Below are positions 17,184 to 25,198 of a stretch of 64,000 nt of DNA, one piece after another. The notes under the pieces were generated by a model. That model made no database searches. It was not told the origin of the DNA and worked only from the letters and a program-made list of their open reading frames with translations. A program made the translations under genes and the position numbers. Source of the stretch: Chloroflexota bacterium (lineage in GTDB: Bacteria > Chloroflexota > Anaerolineae > Anaerolineales > UBA4823); the NCBI GenBank assembly GCA_029782365.1, contig JAKOUW010000096.1, positions 424,467-488,466 of the forward strand, read 5' to 3'. Numbering within the stretch: position 1 is the stretch's first letter; every line of letters starts with the position of its first letter.

Positions 17184-19106
17184 CTATAGATTCTCAATCT
17201 CCACCGGATCGACCGGGTCGCCCAGTTCAAACTGGAAAATCCGGGAATAAAAAAACAATTCTGCTTCGATAGCACGCACATTGTTTTCCGCCTTCATGAA
17301 TCCGTGTTGCTCGCCAGGGAATGTCAGGTAAGCGACAGGCAGCTCACGCGCCCGCACCGCTTCGTACATCTTCTTGGCCTGGTTCGGCGGAACGATCGGG
17401 TCATCCAATCCCTGCAAGATGATCATCGGGCAGGATAACCGGTGGGTGTGATAAATGGGTGAACGTTCTATATACAAATCGCGCCGCTGAGGATATAACC
17501 CCACCAACCCATCAAGGTAGTGCGACTCAAATTTGTGCGTATCCTTCGCCAGGGCTTCCAGGTCGCTGACGCCATAATAGCTGGCGCCAGCCTGGAAGAC
17601 ATCATAAAACGTCAGGGCGCATAAGGTGGTGAATCCTCCTGCACTGCCTCCAGAAATGGCCATGCGCTCCTCATCCACCAAACCCTTGGCAGCCAGGTAA
17701 CGTGCGCCGTTCACGCAGTCTGCCACATCCACGATTCCCCACTGACCTTTCAAACGTTCACGGTAGGCGCGCCCATATCCCGTACTGCCGCCGTAATTGA
17801 CATCCAAAACCGCAATGCCGCGCGATGTCCAATATTGAATCCCGTACCGAAAAAAATTTAGAGATGCACCGGTCGGCCCACCGTGGCTGAGTACCAACAG
17901 GGGTGGGCGCTCTTCGGTTGGGCCGCAGTAGTCTCTGTTCACCGGGGCGTAATAAAATCCGTGCGCCGTGAGATTGTTTTCTGTCGGAAATTCCACTTCC
18001 TGGCCGACAGAAAAGAATGCCGGGTCCAGCGTCACTTCACGCACCTGTCGTACAACTTCAATCTGCCCGGTGGTCAGGTCTAATCCTGCAAGACACAAAA
18101 CTTCTTTCTCCGAGCCGCCGTGGAAGTAAACTTTCCCGCTGGCAATTTGGAGGTCTGAAATCAGGTTATAGGGTGTTGCTATTTTTTTCGCCGCTAAAGT
18201 ACGAGTATTGAGTTCCCCCAGCACATACTCCAGATTGAGGCTGTAAACAAAAATGAGACGGTCGGCGGAAGAAAAACCGTACGTCGTCTGCCCAAAATTC
18301 CACTGCGGCTCGCCAAACTCTGCTTCCATCGGCAGTAGGGGTTCTGCCCGGCTCTCCTGCCAGCGGTATAGATTCCACCATCCACTCCGGTCAGAGACAA
18401 AATACAAGCGGCCATCCGGCGACCACTCAGGTTGGAAAATCGATTCATCCTGGCCTCCAGCCACTAATTTTGGCGCAGTCAGCCATCCATCGCCATCCAA
18501 TTCGCTCACCCACAGTTCCGTGCCATCCCAGGGCATATTGGGGTGGTTCCAGGTCAACCACGCCAATTGGCGGCCATCCGGGCTTAATCGAGGGTTCGAA
18601 TAGAAATCGCTGCCTTTCATCAGCACTTGATCCGGACTGACACCATCCAGGGCTACCGCCACCAGGCTGTTTTCCGGCTGGCTAGCGCCAGTCGTGTGAT
18701 CTTCTCGCACTGCGACCAGCCGGTTCCGCAGGCGATCGAAACGGTAGTCTGCATATCGCATCCCCTGTCCACCTGCCAGTGCCCTCGGCGCCTCACCTGG
18801 AAGTTGGCGGTACAGATGTTGGTCCTGGAAATTGGAAAAATAAACCACTCCATCCACCACCAAAAAGGCCCCACCGCCGTATTCATGCACTCGGCTGCGG
18901 ACGTTGAACCCTGGGGGTGTTAAATCAGTAATTTGGCCACCGGAACTGCGACGCACCAGGATTGTCCGCCCATCAGGGCGAAATTCCTCCCAATAGAGTT
19001 CATCCCCATCACAGCAAAGCCCGCCCAGGCCGGTGTAAGTGGTATATAAATCTTTGGCGGTGATAGGGGATTTCCAAGATCCAAAAGGCGCAGTCAATTG
19101 GCTCAC
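17184..19106 (-). CDS. S9 family prolyl oligopeptidase / acylaminoacyl-peptidase
   Basis: Cytoplasmic serine peptidase of about 640 residues with an N-terminal beta-propeller (WD40/PD40-like repeats such as LSPDGRQLAWLTWN and WSPDGRLYFVSDRSGWW) and a C-terminal alpha/beta hydrolase domain. The triad is visible as ISGGSAGGF (Ser), LDDPIVPPNQ (Asp) and GEQHGF (His). The start is ambiguous: the frame opens at a TTG (19127), then ATG (19112), then GTG (19106). The only SD, AAGGAG at 19113-19118, touches the ATG directly but stands six bases before the GTG, so I favour GTG. No signal peptide is present. It has its own promoter downstream of the EamA gene. Members usually trim short peptides or acylated N-termini. 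Confidence 0.88.
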   Translation of the reverse strand: MSQLTAPFGSWKSPITAKDLYTTYTGLGGLCCDGDELYWEEFRPDGRTILVRRSSGGQITDLTPPGFNVRSRVHEYGGGAFLVVDGVVYFSNFQDQHLYRQLPGEAPRALAGGQGMRYADYRFDRLRNRLVAVREDHTTGASQPENSLVAVALDGVSPDQVLMKGSDFYSNPRLSPDGRQLAWLTWNHPNMPWDGTELWVSELDGDGWLTAPKLVAGGQDESIFQPEWSPDGRLYFVSDRSGWWNLYRWQESRAEPLLPMEAEFGEPQWNFGQTTYGFSSADRLIFVYSLNLEYVLGELNTRTLAAKKIATPYNLISDLQIASGKVYFHGGSEKEVLCLAGLDLTTGQIEVVRQVREVTLDPAFFSVGQEVEFPTENNLTAHGFYYAPVNRDYCGPTEERPPLLVLSHGGPTGASLNFFRYGIQYWTSRGIAVLDVNYGGSTGYGRAYRERLKGQWGIVDVADCVNGARYLAAKGLVDEERMAISGGSAGGFTTLCALTFYDVFQAGASYYGVSDLEALAKDTHKFESHYLDGLVGLYPQRRDLYIERSPIYHTHRLSCPMIILQGLDDPIVPPNQAKKMYEAVRARELPVAYLTFPGEQHGFMKAENNVRAIEAELFFYSRIFQFELGDPVDPVEIENL

Positions 19107-19131
19107 ATTCATCTCCTTCTTTAGCAAGATA

Positions 19132-19137
19132 ATTATA
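19132..19137 (-). promoter_or_regulatory. TATAAT -10 for the S9 peptidase gene
   Basis: Minus-strand TATAAT predicts a transcript start near 19125. That excludes much of a leader before the SD and makes the TTG codon at 19127 an unlikely start. Confidence 0.5.
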
Positions 19138-19142
19138 CTCTT

Positions 19143-19997
19143 CTAGCTCCACATCCTGACGAAAACAACGCCTGCAATGATCAAAACGCCTCCGATTAAC
19201 TGTTGGGGTTGCAGCCGCTCACCCAATACCCCCACCGCCAGGCAAACTGAAAAGAAAGGATCGAGTGCAGAGATAATGGCGGAGCGCGCAGGACCTAACC
19301 GCCGGACGCCGGCCCAAAAGAAGGTGATCGCCAAAACGGTAGAGAACAGCGCCAGGCAGCCAGCCCACAACCAGCCCAACGGAGCGAAGTGAAAGCTTAA
19401 TTGACCCATTCCCAACGCGTAGATCACTGATCCGGCTGCCGCCCCACAAAACACCCACCACACAGCCGTTTCCGGCGATCGCCGGTTGATCATTCCCTGG
19501 CCGACCAGCACATAAGCCGCATACACCACCAGGTTGACCAACATCAATACCAGGCCCAACACCTGCACCGCGCTGAACGGCTGCCAGAACAGCAATACCC
19601 CTCCCAACACCACCACACTCAACGGCGCCAACAGCCGCGGCCTGAAATCACCTTTCAAAAACACCCAACTCCCCAGAATAACCAATACAGGTTGAAATGG
19701 TGAAAATAAGGACACCAACCAGGCTGGAATCATGCTCAAAGCGACAAACCAGGTTACGCCCAGAGTCGTGTAGGCGGCCAATCCAAGGATGAACAAGCCA
19801 AGGCTTTCTTTGGACGGCAGCCTGACCCAGCTACCAGAAAACCAGAGGTACATTACCAGAAGGGCAGCCGCGAACACAAATCGAAGCACCAATGCCGCGC
19901 CGGGCTGCAAACCAGCCTGGTAAGCAAACCGAACAAAAACCACCCCACTTGAAAAAAAAGCCGCCGAAAAGGCGGCAAACAAAATCCCTTTTCCCAT
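19143..19997 (-). CDS. EamA family (DMT superfamily) transporter
   Basis: An integral membrane protein of 284 residues with about ten hydrophobic helices arranged as two EamA repeats (about residues 4-135 and 150-280). The repeat boundary lies near FWQPFSAVQVLGLVLML, and the second repeat contains ALFSTVLAITFFWAGVRRLGP and the typical SALDPFFSVCLAVGVLGERL block. Members move amino acids, nucleotide sugars or other metabolites, and the substrate cannot be inferred. It starts after AAGGTAAAG and lies 11 bases downstream of the small pyrophosphatase-like gene, so it probably belongs to the end of that operon. Confidence 0.85.
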   Translation of the reverse strand: MGKGILFAAFSAAFFSSGVVFVRFAYQAGLQPGAALVLRFVFAAALLVMYLWFSGSWVRLPSKESLGLFILGLAAYTTLGVTWFVALSMIPAWLVSLFSPFQPVLVILGSWVFLKGDFRPRLLAPLSVVVLGGVLLFWQPFSAVQVLGLVLMLVNLVVYAAYVLVGQGMINRRSPETAVWWVFCGAAAGSVIYALGMGQLSFHFAPLGWLWAGCLALFSTVLAITFFWAGVRRLGPARSAIISALDPFFSVCLAVGVLGERLQPQQLIGGVLIIAGVVFVRMWS

Positions 19998-20008
19998 GTC
20001 TTTACCTT

Positions 20009-20362
20009 TTATGGGCGTTGGATGTAAACCGCCCGCATCTGATCGCCGTTGAGAAAATCCAAAACAATTTGCACATCCTCAGTGCTGCAGTCCAACAGCA
20101 GTTTCAACTCAGCGTCCCTTTTTCTCAAGTCAACACTCAACGCCAACCCCGTCAGGTGGTTTCCAGAACCTGAACCATGCCAGAAGTCGATTCCGCCGCC
20201 GTCTATCGTGGTGGTGCCTTCCAAAAAGCCATAATCCAACGGATAAATCACCTCAGGATACCGCGGGTGCGCTGAATTTCGAGGACGGTCAACCACCAAC
20301 CGACTGGATGAGATTAATTCTTCCAGGCCAACCCAAAACTCCAGGTCGACTGGGTTCATCAT
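20009..20362 (-). CDS. Small inorganic pyrophosphatase-like protein
   Basis: About 117 residues, shorter than type I inorganic pyrophosphatase (~170). The segment HPRYPEVIYPLDYGFLEGT matches the pyrophosphatase core, and DGGGIDFWHGS replaces the usual DGDPLDV metal-binding motif. VDLRKRDAELKLLLDCS resembles the later Asp/Lys block. It therefore keeps the fold but has altered metal-site residues, so activity on pyrophosphate is uncertain. Three in-frame ATGs exist (20371, 20362, 20359). ATG 20362 overlaps the stop of the upstream gene as ATGA and is preferred. Lying in an operon with cofE and npdG, it might act on a phosphorylated intermediate; that is only inference. Confidence 0.7.
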   Translation of the reverse strand: MMNPVDLEFWVGLEELISSSRLVVDRPRNSAHPRYPEVIYPLDYGFLEGTTTIDGGGIDFWHGSGSGNHLTGLALSVDLRKRDAELKLLLDCSTEDVQIVLDFLNGDQMRAVYIQRP

Positions 20363-20898
20363 GCGCCCCATGGAATGCGGAAATAGACTGATCCAGCCTG
20401 CCCGTCCGGTTGTCCAATGAGAGCTAGGTTATCCAACTTCATCTCCCAGTTAAATTCGCGAAACAGAAGTTTCTCGCCTATGCAAGGCAGGTTATCCAAG
20501 CACAAGTCCTGGAAAACCAGGGTGATATGCGGCATCCACATCGCTGGCGCGTAATAACCTTCACCACCGGATGCTGCCGCATCAGCCGCCTTCCAAACAT
20601 GTTCGTGAAATTCCAACAGCGAGCGATCTTTGACCAGGGAAATGTAAACGATGGGAAGGTCTCCTGAGAATACTCCTAAGCCGGCTGTGTGCACCGTCAA
20701 GGGTGCCTGGCGTTGTGCCACTGCTGTAAGGTTTTCTCGCAGGCGGTTCTCATCATAATGAAGCGCTACATGCCATGAGAAATGCGGCACTGGCGTAGCC
20801 TGGATGCCGCGCACGCCGCAGTCTACCGTCAGCTCATGCCAGATCTTTTCAACAGTGCTGTAATAGGGTTCGGGGAGCAGCGAAACCACGCCGTCCAT
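20359..20898 (-). CDS. 2'-5' RNA ligase-like 2H phosphoesterase
   Basis: A 179-residue protein with the two H-x-(S/T) motifs that define the 2H phosphoesterase fold: PHFSWHVAL near residue 38 and PHITLVF near 129. The central segment GLGVFSGDLPIVYISLVKD fits the family's strand between the motifs. Members act on 2',3'-cyclic or 2'-5' phosphodiester bonds in RNA or nucleotides. It lies three bases after cofE and overlaps the following gene, so the four genes from npdG onward are translationally coupled. The specific substrate is unknown. Confidence 0.78.
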   Translation of the reverse strand: MDGVVSLLPEPYYSTVEKIWHELTVDCGVRGIQATPVPHFSWHVALHYDENRLRENLTAVAQRQAPLTVHTAGLGVFSGDLPIVYISLVKDRSLLEFHEHVWKAADAAASGGEGYYAPAMWMPHITLVFQDLCLDNLPCIGEKLLFREFNWEMKLDNLALIGQPDGQAGSVYFRIPWGA

Positions 20899-20901
20899 AG
20901 G

Positions 20902-21669
20902 TCAGCGAAACAAATCCATTTCGCGCGGCCGCAGGATTTCCTTCAGTGATCCTTCTGCCAGAGGATAAGGAAAGCCGCGCACATGCACCACAGGCGTTGC
21001 TTCCGCAGCCTGGCCCATCACCAGTGAGGCCGCTGCTGCCAGTTCATCAGCTACTCCAACTGTGGTCACACGCAATGTGTAACCGAATAGATCAGGCTTG
21101 CCGCGCAAATCGAGCAGGCCGGGCAGGCCAGAGAGACCAATCGCCACGCCCACGGTGCCTTGCCTCCAGGCTCGCCCATGCGAATCAATGACCATCACTC
21201 CCAGGTGAGCGCCGCTGGCTTCTTCCAATACGCTGCGCAGCCGTTGGGCCGATGCGTCAGGGTCGGCCGGCAGCAGCAGTACCCACTCGCCCCCAATATC
21301 GCCGTCGCCAGCTACGTTGGAATGATCTATCCCAGCATTGGCGCACACAAAACCCAGTCGGTGTTCCACCACGATCGTCCCTGGCCGGGTGCGCAGCACT
21401 TCATTGCTCTCCTCCAGGATTAATTCCACCAGGCGTGGGTCCTTTTCGATGCTGGCCGCGATCTGCATGGCGCGCTCTGAAGGATGGATGGTGTGCAGGT
21501 TCACCAGTCGGTTTTCCGCCTTCGAGACAATCTTTTGCGCCAGCACTAAGATATCTCCATCTTGCAAAACCAGGCCAGCCCGGTCCAATGCTTCCACAAT
21601 CAGCCGGGAAATATCATCGCCCGGGTGGATCATTGGGATGCCAGGCAGTGGAGTGAGCATCATAGTCAT
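20902..21669 (-). CDS. cofE: Coenzyme F420-0:L-glutamate ligase
   Basis: CofE adds L-glutamate (GTP-dependent) to F420-0, forming the poly-gamma-glutamate tail of the deazaflavin cofactor. The 255-residue length matches the CofE domain alone; there is no fused C-terminal FMN-binding domain as in actinobacterial FbiB. Recognisable blocks are DGDILVLAQKIVSKAENR near 38-55, the VCANAGIDHSN motif near 110-120 and VMVIDSHGRAWRQGTVGVAIG near 160-180. It is seven bases downstream of npdG. It shows that the organism makes or remodels F420, although cofC, cofD, cofG and cofH are not in the window. Confidence 0.92.
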   Translation of the reverse strand: MTMMLTPLPGIPMIHPGDDISRLIVEALDRAGLVLQDGDILVLAQKIVSKAENRLVNLHTIHPSERAMQIAASIEKDPRLVELILEESNEVLRTRPGTIVVEHRLGFVCANAGIDHSNVAGDGDIGGEWVLLLPADPDASAQRLRSVLEEASGAHLGVMVIDSHGRAWRQGTVGVAIGLSGLPGLLDLRGKPDLFGYTLRVTTVGVADELAAAASLVMGQAAEATPVVHVRGFPYPLAEGSLKEILRPREMDLFR

Positions 21670-21676
21670 CGGAGCA

Positions 21677-22351
21677 TTATCTTTCTTCCGCCAGATTCAG
21701 GCCGGTGATGGCGATACTGGCAGTCTTGGTGCCGTAATATTTATTCATACTGATCAATAAACCGGTGATCCCCTCCACCACGATTGCGTTGTCCAGCCCG
21801 CCAGCATAAAAAGCCCGCATCCCGCCATCCTCGGCCAGCCTCATCACCGCCCTGGCCGCCTCCAAGTCGTCAGCGCAAACCAGCACATCGGTATCAATCG
21901 GCTGACCCAGGTTTTTTTTCAAGGCGTGCGCTGGTACATTTTGAAAAGCCGCCGCCACTTTCACACCTGGCCCCAGGATATCTTGCGCCTGGCGCGCCGC
22001 CGCTGGCAGTTCAGGCGGGCGCACGTCTCGAAAATCCACGCGGGCAGTGGCATCCACCAATACCTTTCCTTGCAAAACATCTCTCAAACTGCGCAATGCC
22101 TCTTCATGGGCTGCCTGCACCACTGTCAGTATGCAGATATCCGCGCGCTGCGCCGCGCTGGCATTATCCAGCCCTTCCACGCTCAAAATGCCCAGGCGAG
22201 TGTTTAATTCCTGGGCTGTCGTTTCGGCCTTTTCTGTCTGCCTCGATCCAATGAATACTTTGTACCCTGCGTGCGCCCAACGCGCAGCCAGCCCGGGACC
22301 CTCTTTACCTGTGCCGCCCAGGATCGCCAAAATTGGTTTGTCGCTGCTCAT
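21677..22351 (-). CDS. npdG: NADPH-dependent F420 reductase
   Basis: Transfers hydride between NADP(H) and F420. The 224-residue protein opens with ILAILGGTGKEGPGLAARWA, the NADP-binding Rossmann loop of the NpdG/Fno family, followed by VFIGSRQTEKAE, whose Ser/Arg residues bind the 2'-phosphate of NADP. VLVCADDLEAARAVMRLAEDGGMRAFYAGGLDNA is a typical C-terminal block. An AGGAG site precedes the ATG, and a minus-strand TATGAT at 22366-22371 could be its -10. It is the first gene of a likely npdG-cofE-2H phosphoesterase-pyrophosphatase-like operon. F420-dependent enzymes in the window may include the split-barrel proteins at 33686 and 36853. Confidence 0.9.
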   Translation of the reverse strand: MSSDKPILAILGGTGKEGPGLAARWAHAGYKVFIGSRQTEKAETTAQELNTRLGILSVEGLDNASAAQRADICILTVVQAAHEEALRSLRDVLQGKVLVDATARVDFRDVRPPELPAAARQAQDILGPGVKVAAAFQNVPAHALKKNLGQPIDTDVLVCADDLEAARAVMRLAEDGGMRAFYAGGLDNAIVVEGITGLLISMNKYYGTKTASIAITGLNLAEER

Positions 22352-22446
22352 ACTTCTCCTAGGAAATCATAAAATTCAACGCACCGCTGCGCTGCTTCCT
22401 AAGTATACCCAAAGAAATCACACCTGCGAACTCGTTTTGTGAAAAC

Positions 22447-23808
22447 TTACCACAATCCTTTACTTGCAAAGGACTCGTAAATTCTCCACAGCTTTGGGGC
22501 TTTTTCACGCGCCTCCTGGGCGATTGCCACCTCATCTAAAACCAGCACTTTGTGGTTGCGCATCAACACTTTGCCTGCCGCCATCGTCATGCTCACCATG
22601 CTCTCTCGAAAGCCAAATATAATATGCCACGGCAGGTTGCCAGTGGTCAGCGGAGTGTAAGGGATGTAATCCACCAGGATTAAATCAGCGTAGGCCCCTG
22701 GCAAGAGCACACCGAGAGGGGCTTCAGGGAAGAAAACATGCGCCAGCGCAGCGTTGTTGTAAGCGCCCATGTCGACCACCAGATTGGCAGGCATACTGCG
22801 AGGGTCCTTACGCCAGGCTTTGTGCACCAGGTATGCAGTTTTCCATTCCTCCCACATGGCATTCGAAAAACCATCATTTCCCAGGCAAACTTTGACCCCC
22901 GCTCTCAACATGGCTTCCACTTCAGCCATGCCCACAGCGTTGTTCATATTCGAACGCGGTTGGTGAGTCACCCAGGTGCCGGTCTCTGCGAGTGTGCGAA
23001 TTTCATTTCCGTCCACGTGCACTCCATGCACTGCGATGCTGTGTGAGCCCAGCAAGTTATGCTTCTCCAATCGGTTCACCACACGCTGACCGCTTTTTTG
23101 CAAGCTGTCCAACTCATCACCAACTGCTTCTGCAACGTGGATGTGGAACCCACATCCCGAAGGCGCCGCCCGGCGGCAGGCTTCCAGGGTGTTTCTGGAA
23201 AGAGTCAGGCTGGCGTGCAGTCCAAATGTCGCCTGCACGCGCCCGCCGGCCACGGCTTCCCGCCGAGTCCTTTCGATAAAACGCACATTCTCGGCAATGC
23301 CTGCTTTTGCACCGCTTTCGCCGTTGCGGTCGGTCACTTCATAACACAACACAGCCCGCAAACCCGCCAGGTCCACCGCTTCTGCGATCACATCCAGCGA
23401 CCCGTCGATAAATTCTGGCGAGGCGTGGTGGTCGATCAAAGTTGTGGTGCCGTGCCGTATAGCATCCACCAGGCTAACCAGGGTGGAAAGGCGCACAAAA
23501 TCGGCATCCAACGCCATATCCAAAGGCCACCAAAGACGCTTCAAAATTTGCATAAAATTTTCTGGAGCCGGGCCGGGGATGTTCATGCCGCGCGAAAAAG
23601 CGGAATAAAAATGGGTGTGCGCGCATATATTCGCCGGCATTAAATACTGCCCATTCGCATCGATGATCTCTTCCTGTGGATGCAGGTTCAACAGCTCACG
23701 TTGGGAGGCTACTGCCGCAATTTTATCCCCTACGATGTACACCGCCTGGCCTTCCAGGATGCGGTTAGGTGTTTCCCAGGTGATTAGCTTGGCGTTTGTG
23801 ATGAGCAT
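22447..23808 (-). CDS. ssnA: Putative aminohydrolase SsnA
   Basis: A metal-dependent amidohydrolase of 453 residues, cytosine deaminase/chlorohydrolase type. The metal site motif is AHTHFYSAFSRGM near 63-75. The next segments, PAPENFMQILKRLWWPLDMALD and RHGTTTLIDHHASP, are strongly characteristic of SsnA. HIHVAEA near 227 and LGNDGF near 311 supply further ligands. SsnA is often encoded beside selenium-dependent molybdenum hydroxylases, but no such gene lies in this window. A GGAGG site precedes the ATG. The reaction is not established for the family; hydrolytic deamination of a purine-like compound is the usual guess. Confidence 0.85.
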   Translation of the reverse strand: MLITNAKLITWETPNRILEGQAVYIVGDKIAAVASQRELLNLHPQEEIIDANGQYLMPANICAHTHFYSAFSRGMNIPGPAPENFMQILKRLWWPLDMALDADFVRLSTLVSLVDAIRHGTTTLIDHHASPEFIDGSLDVIAEAVDLAGLRAVLCYEVTDRNGESGAKAGIAENVRFIERTRREAVAGGRVQATFGLHASLTLSRNTLEACRRAAPSGCGFHIHVAEAVGDELDSLQKSGQRVVNRLEKHNLLGSHSIAVHGVHVDGNEIRTLAETGTWVTHQPRSNMNNAVGMAEVEAMLRAGVKVCLGNDGFSNAMWEEWKTAYLVHKAWRKDPRSMPANLVVDMGAYNNAALAHVFFPEAPLGVLLPGAYADLILVDYIPYTPLTTGNLPWHIIFGFRESMVSMTMAAGKVLMRNHKVLVLDEVAIAQEAREKAPKLWRIYESFASKGLW

Positions 23809-23913
23809 GGCGCCTCCAATCGTTAATGATTCTTAAGTTGATAATTGAATAACTGCAAGAATAAGCAATTAAAACGCGCGAATTGCCTGTTTTGTTAAAA
23901 ATTTTACCATAAA

Positions 23914-25197
23914 TTAATCATGGTCAAACGAAAAGTAACTCAGGAATGCTCTTATCAGAGCTTTCACACTGCCCGGGCTGAGAATATCCATCACAACCTG
24001 GTTGTAAGCTCGGTGCGCCGATACGGCGTCATACAAAGCCCGGCGCAAGCGCTCATCGTGATTTGCCGCTTTCAAGACTGCGCGCATCAAGTTGATGCGC
24101 GCCGCACTGATCGTCAGCAGGCGCATGGCCTGGCCATACGGCAGGTCTCCCGTGATATCGCGATTGGCCGTGTGGTATTGGCCAAAAGCGCTGGCGGAAA
24201 TACCGTCTCGCATAATCACACGGGCAGCTCTCACGCCGGTCTGAATGGCCGAATTGATGCCCTTGCCTTTGAAAGCGCGCACCAACCCGGCGGCATCTCC
24301 AACCATAATGTACCGGTCGCCAGTGTAGTGCCGCGCCAGGCCGCGTGGGAAGCGGCCTTTGAAGTAGCGCAAATCCAGAGGATCGTAACGGCCTGCATTT
24401 TCAAAACCGGTCAGGGCAGTTTGCACATCAGTGGAATGTAAAAAATTATCCATCAACGGTGATGTGACGCCGATGCCGGCGATGTTGATCGTCAGGTGAT
24501 TGCCTTTGGGGGTAATCGCGCCAAACTCGACCCTTGCATCTTTGGGTAAGAAGGCATGAATCCGGCCTCCGAATTTTTGCATGGCATTTTCCCCCGGGTG
24601 ATATTTCGTCACGATGGAACTCAAAGCGGGCGGTGGTTTGTATCTAGTTAGTTCGGTAAAAAATGCTGCCGTCCCTTCATCCATCCCAAATGCGCCTACC
24701 ACCACATCGGCCTTCAAAGGCGCGTTCTCTGTGTAAATCACAATACTGTCTGCATGCATTTCCAGGCCGGTGACGCGCGCCGGAACCACACGCGCCCCGC
24801 GCTGGCTGGCTGACGCCAGCATGAAAGCATCGAACTGCACCCGCCGGAGAGCGATGCTGGTATCGGTTCCACCGTCCAATTGAATGGTGCTGCCGTTGGC
24901 ATGCAGGGTGTAACCGGAGATCAGACTGCGCTGGAGATGATAAGGAAACGGGAGTTTAAGTTGGTCTTCCAAGAGCTCGACGATCGGCGGCGACAGCACG
25001 CCGGCGCATTGGTTATGGTGCAGATCATCACCAAACTGCTTTCCTTCGACGATCACCACCTCAATCTGTCTTCCCAACGCGGCTGCCTCATTAATTAGCG
25101 CGATCGCTGCCGCTGCGCCTCCGGGTCCACCGCCGATAATTACTGCCCGGCTTCCATCTTGAAGTGGGCCAAGATCGCCTGTCCTCGGAGGTGTCAT
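23914..25197 (-). CDS. FAD-dependent oxidoreductase, geranylgeranyl reductase family (copy 2)
   Basis: A 427-residue flavoprotein with the N-terminal dinucleotide-binding motif VIIGGGPGGAAAA near 20-32, a QCAGVLS motif near 72 comparable to the Cys motif of archaeal geranylgeranyl reductases, and the C-terminal FAD-binding MVGDAAGLVRAFKGKGINSA. Family members reduce isoprenoid double bonds or hydroxylate aromatic substrates. It begins one base after the stop codon of its paralogue (TGAGATG), so the two are translated together. The substrate is unknown; a polyprenyl lipid or carotenoid is plausible but not shown. Confidence 0.78.
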   Translation of the reverse strand: MTPPRTGDLGPLQDGSRAVIIGGGPGGAAAAIALINEAAALGRQIEVVIVEGKQFGDDLHHNQCAGVLSPPIVELLEDQLKLPFPYHLQRSLISGYTLHANGSTIQLDGGTDTSIALRRVQFDAFMLASASQRGARVVPARVTGLEMHADSIVIYTENAPLKADVVVGAFGMDEGTAAFFTELTRYKPPPALSSIVTKYHPGENAMQKFGGRIHAFLPKDARVEFGAITPKGNHLTINIAGIGVTSPLMDNFLHSTDVQTALTGFENAGRYDPLDLRYFKGRFPRGLARHYTGDRYIMVGDAAGLVRAFKGKGINSAIQTGVRAARVIMRDGISASAFGQYHTANRDITGDLPYGQAMRLLTISAARINLMRAVLKAANHDERLRRALYDAVSAHRAYNQVVMDILSPGSVKALIRAFLSYFSFDHD

Positions 25198-25198
25198 C

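Noticed and set aside
18560-18610. tRNA-like GGGTTCGAATAG string
   Set aside because: It lies inside the S9 peptidase coding sequence and no cloverleaf can be drawn around it.
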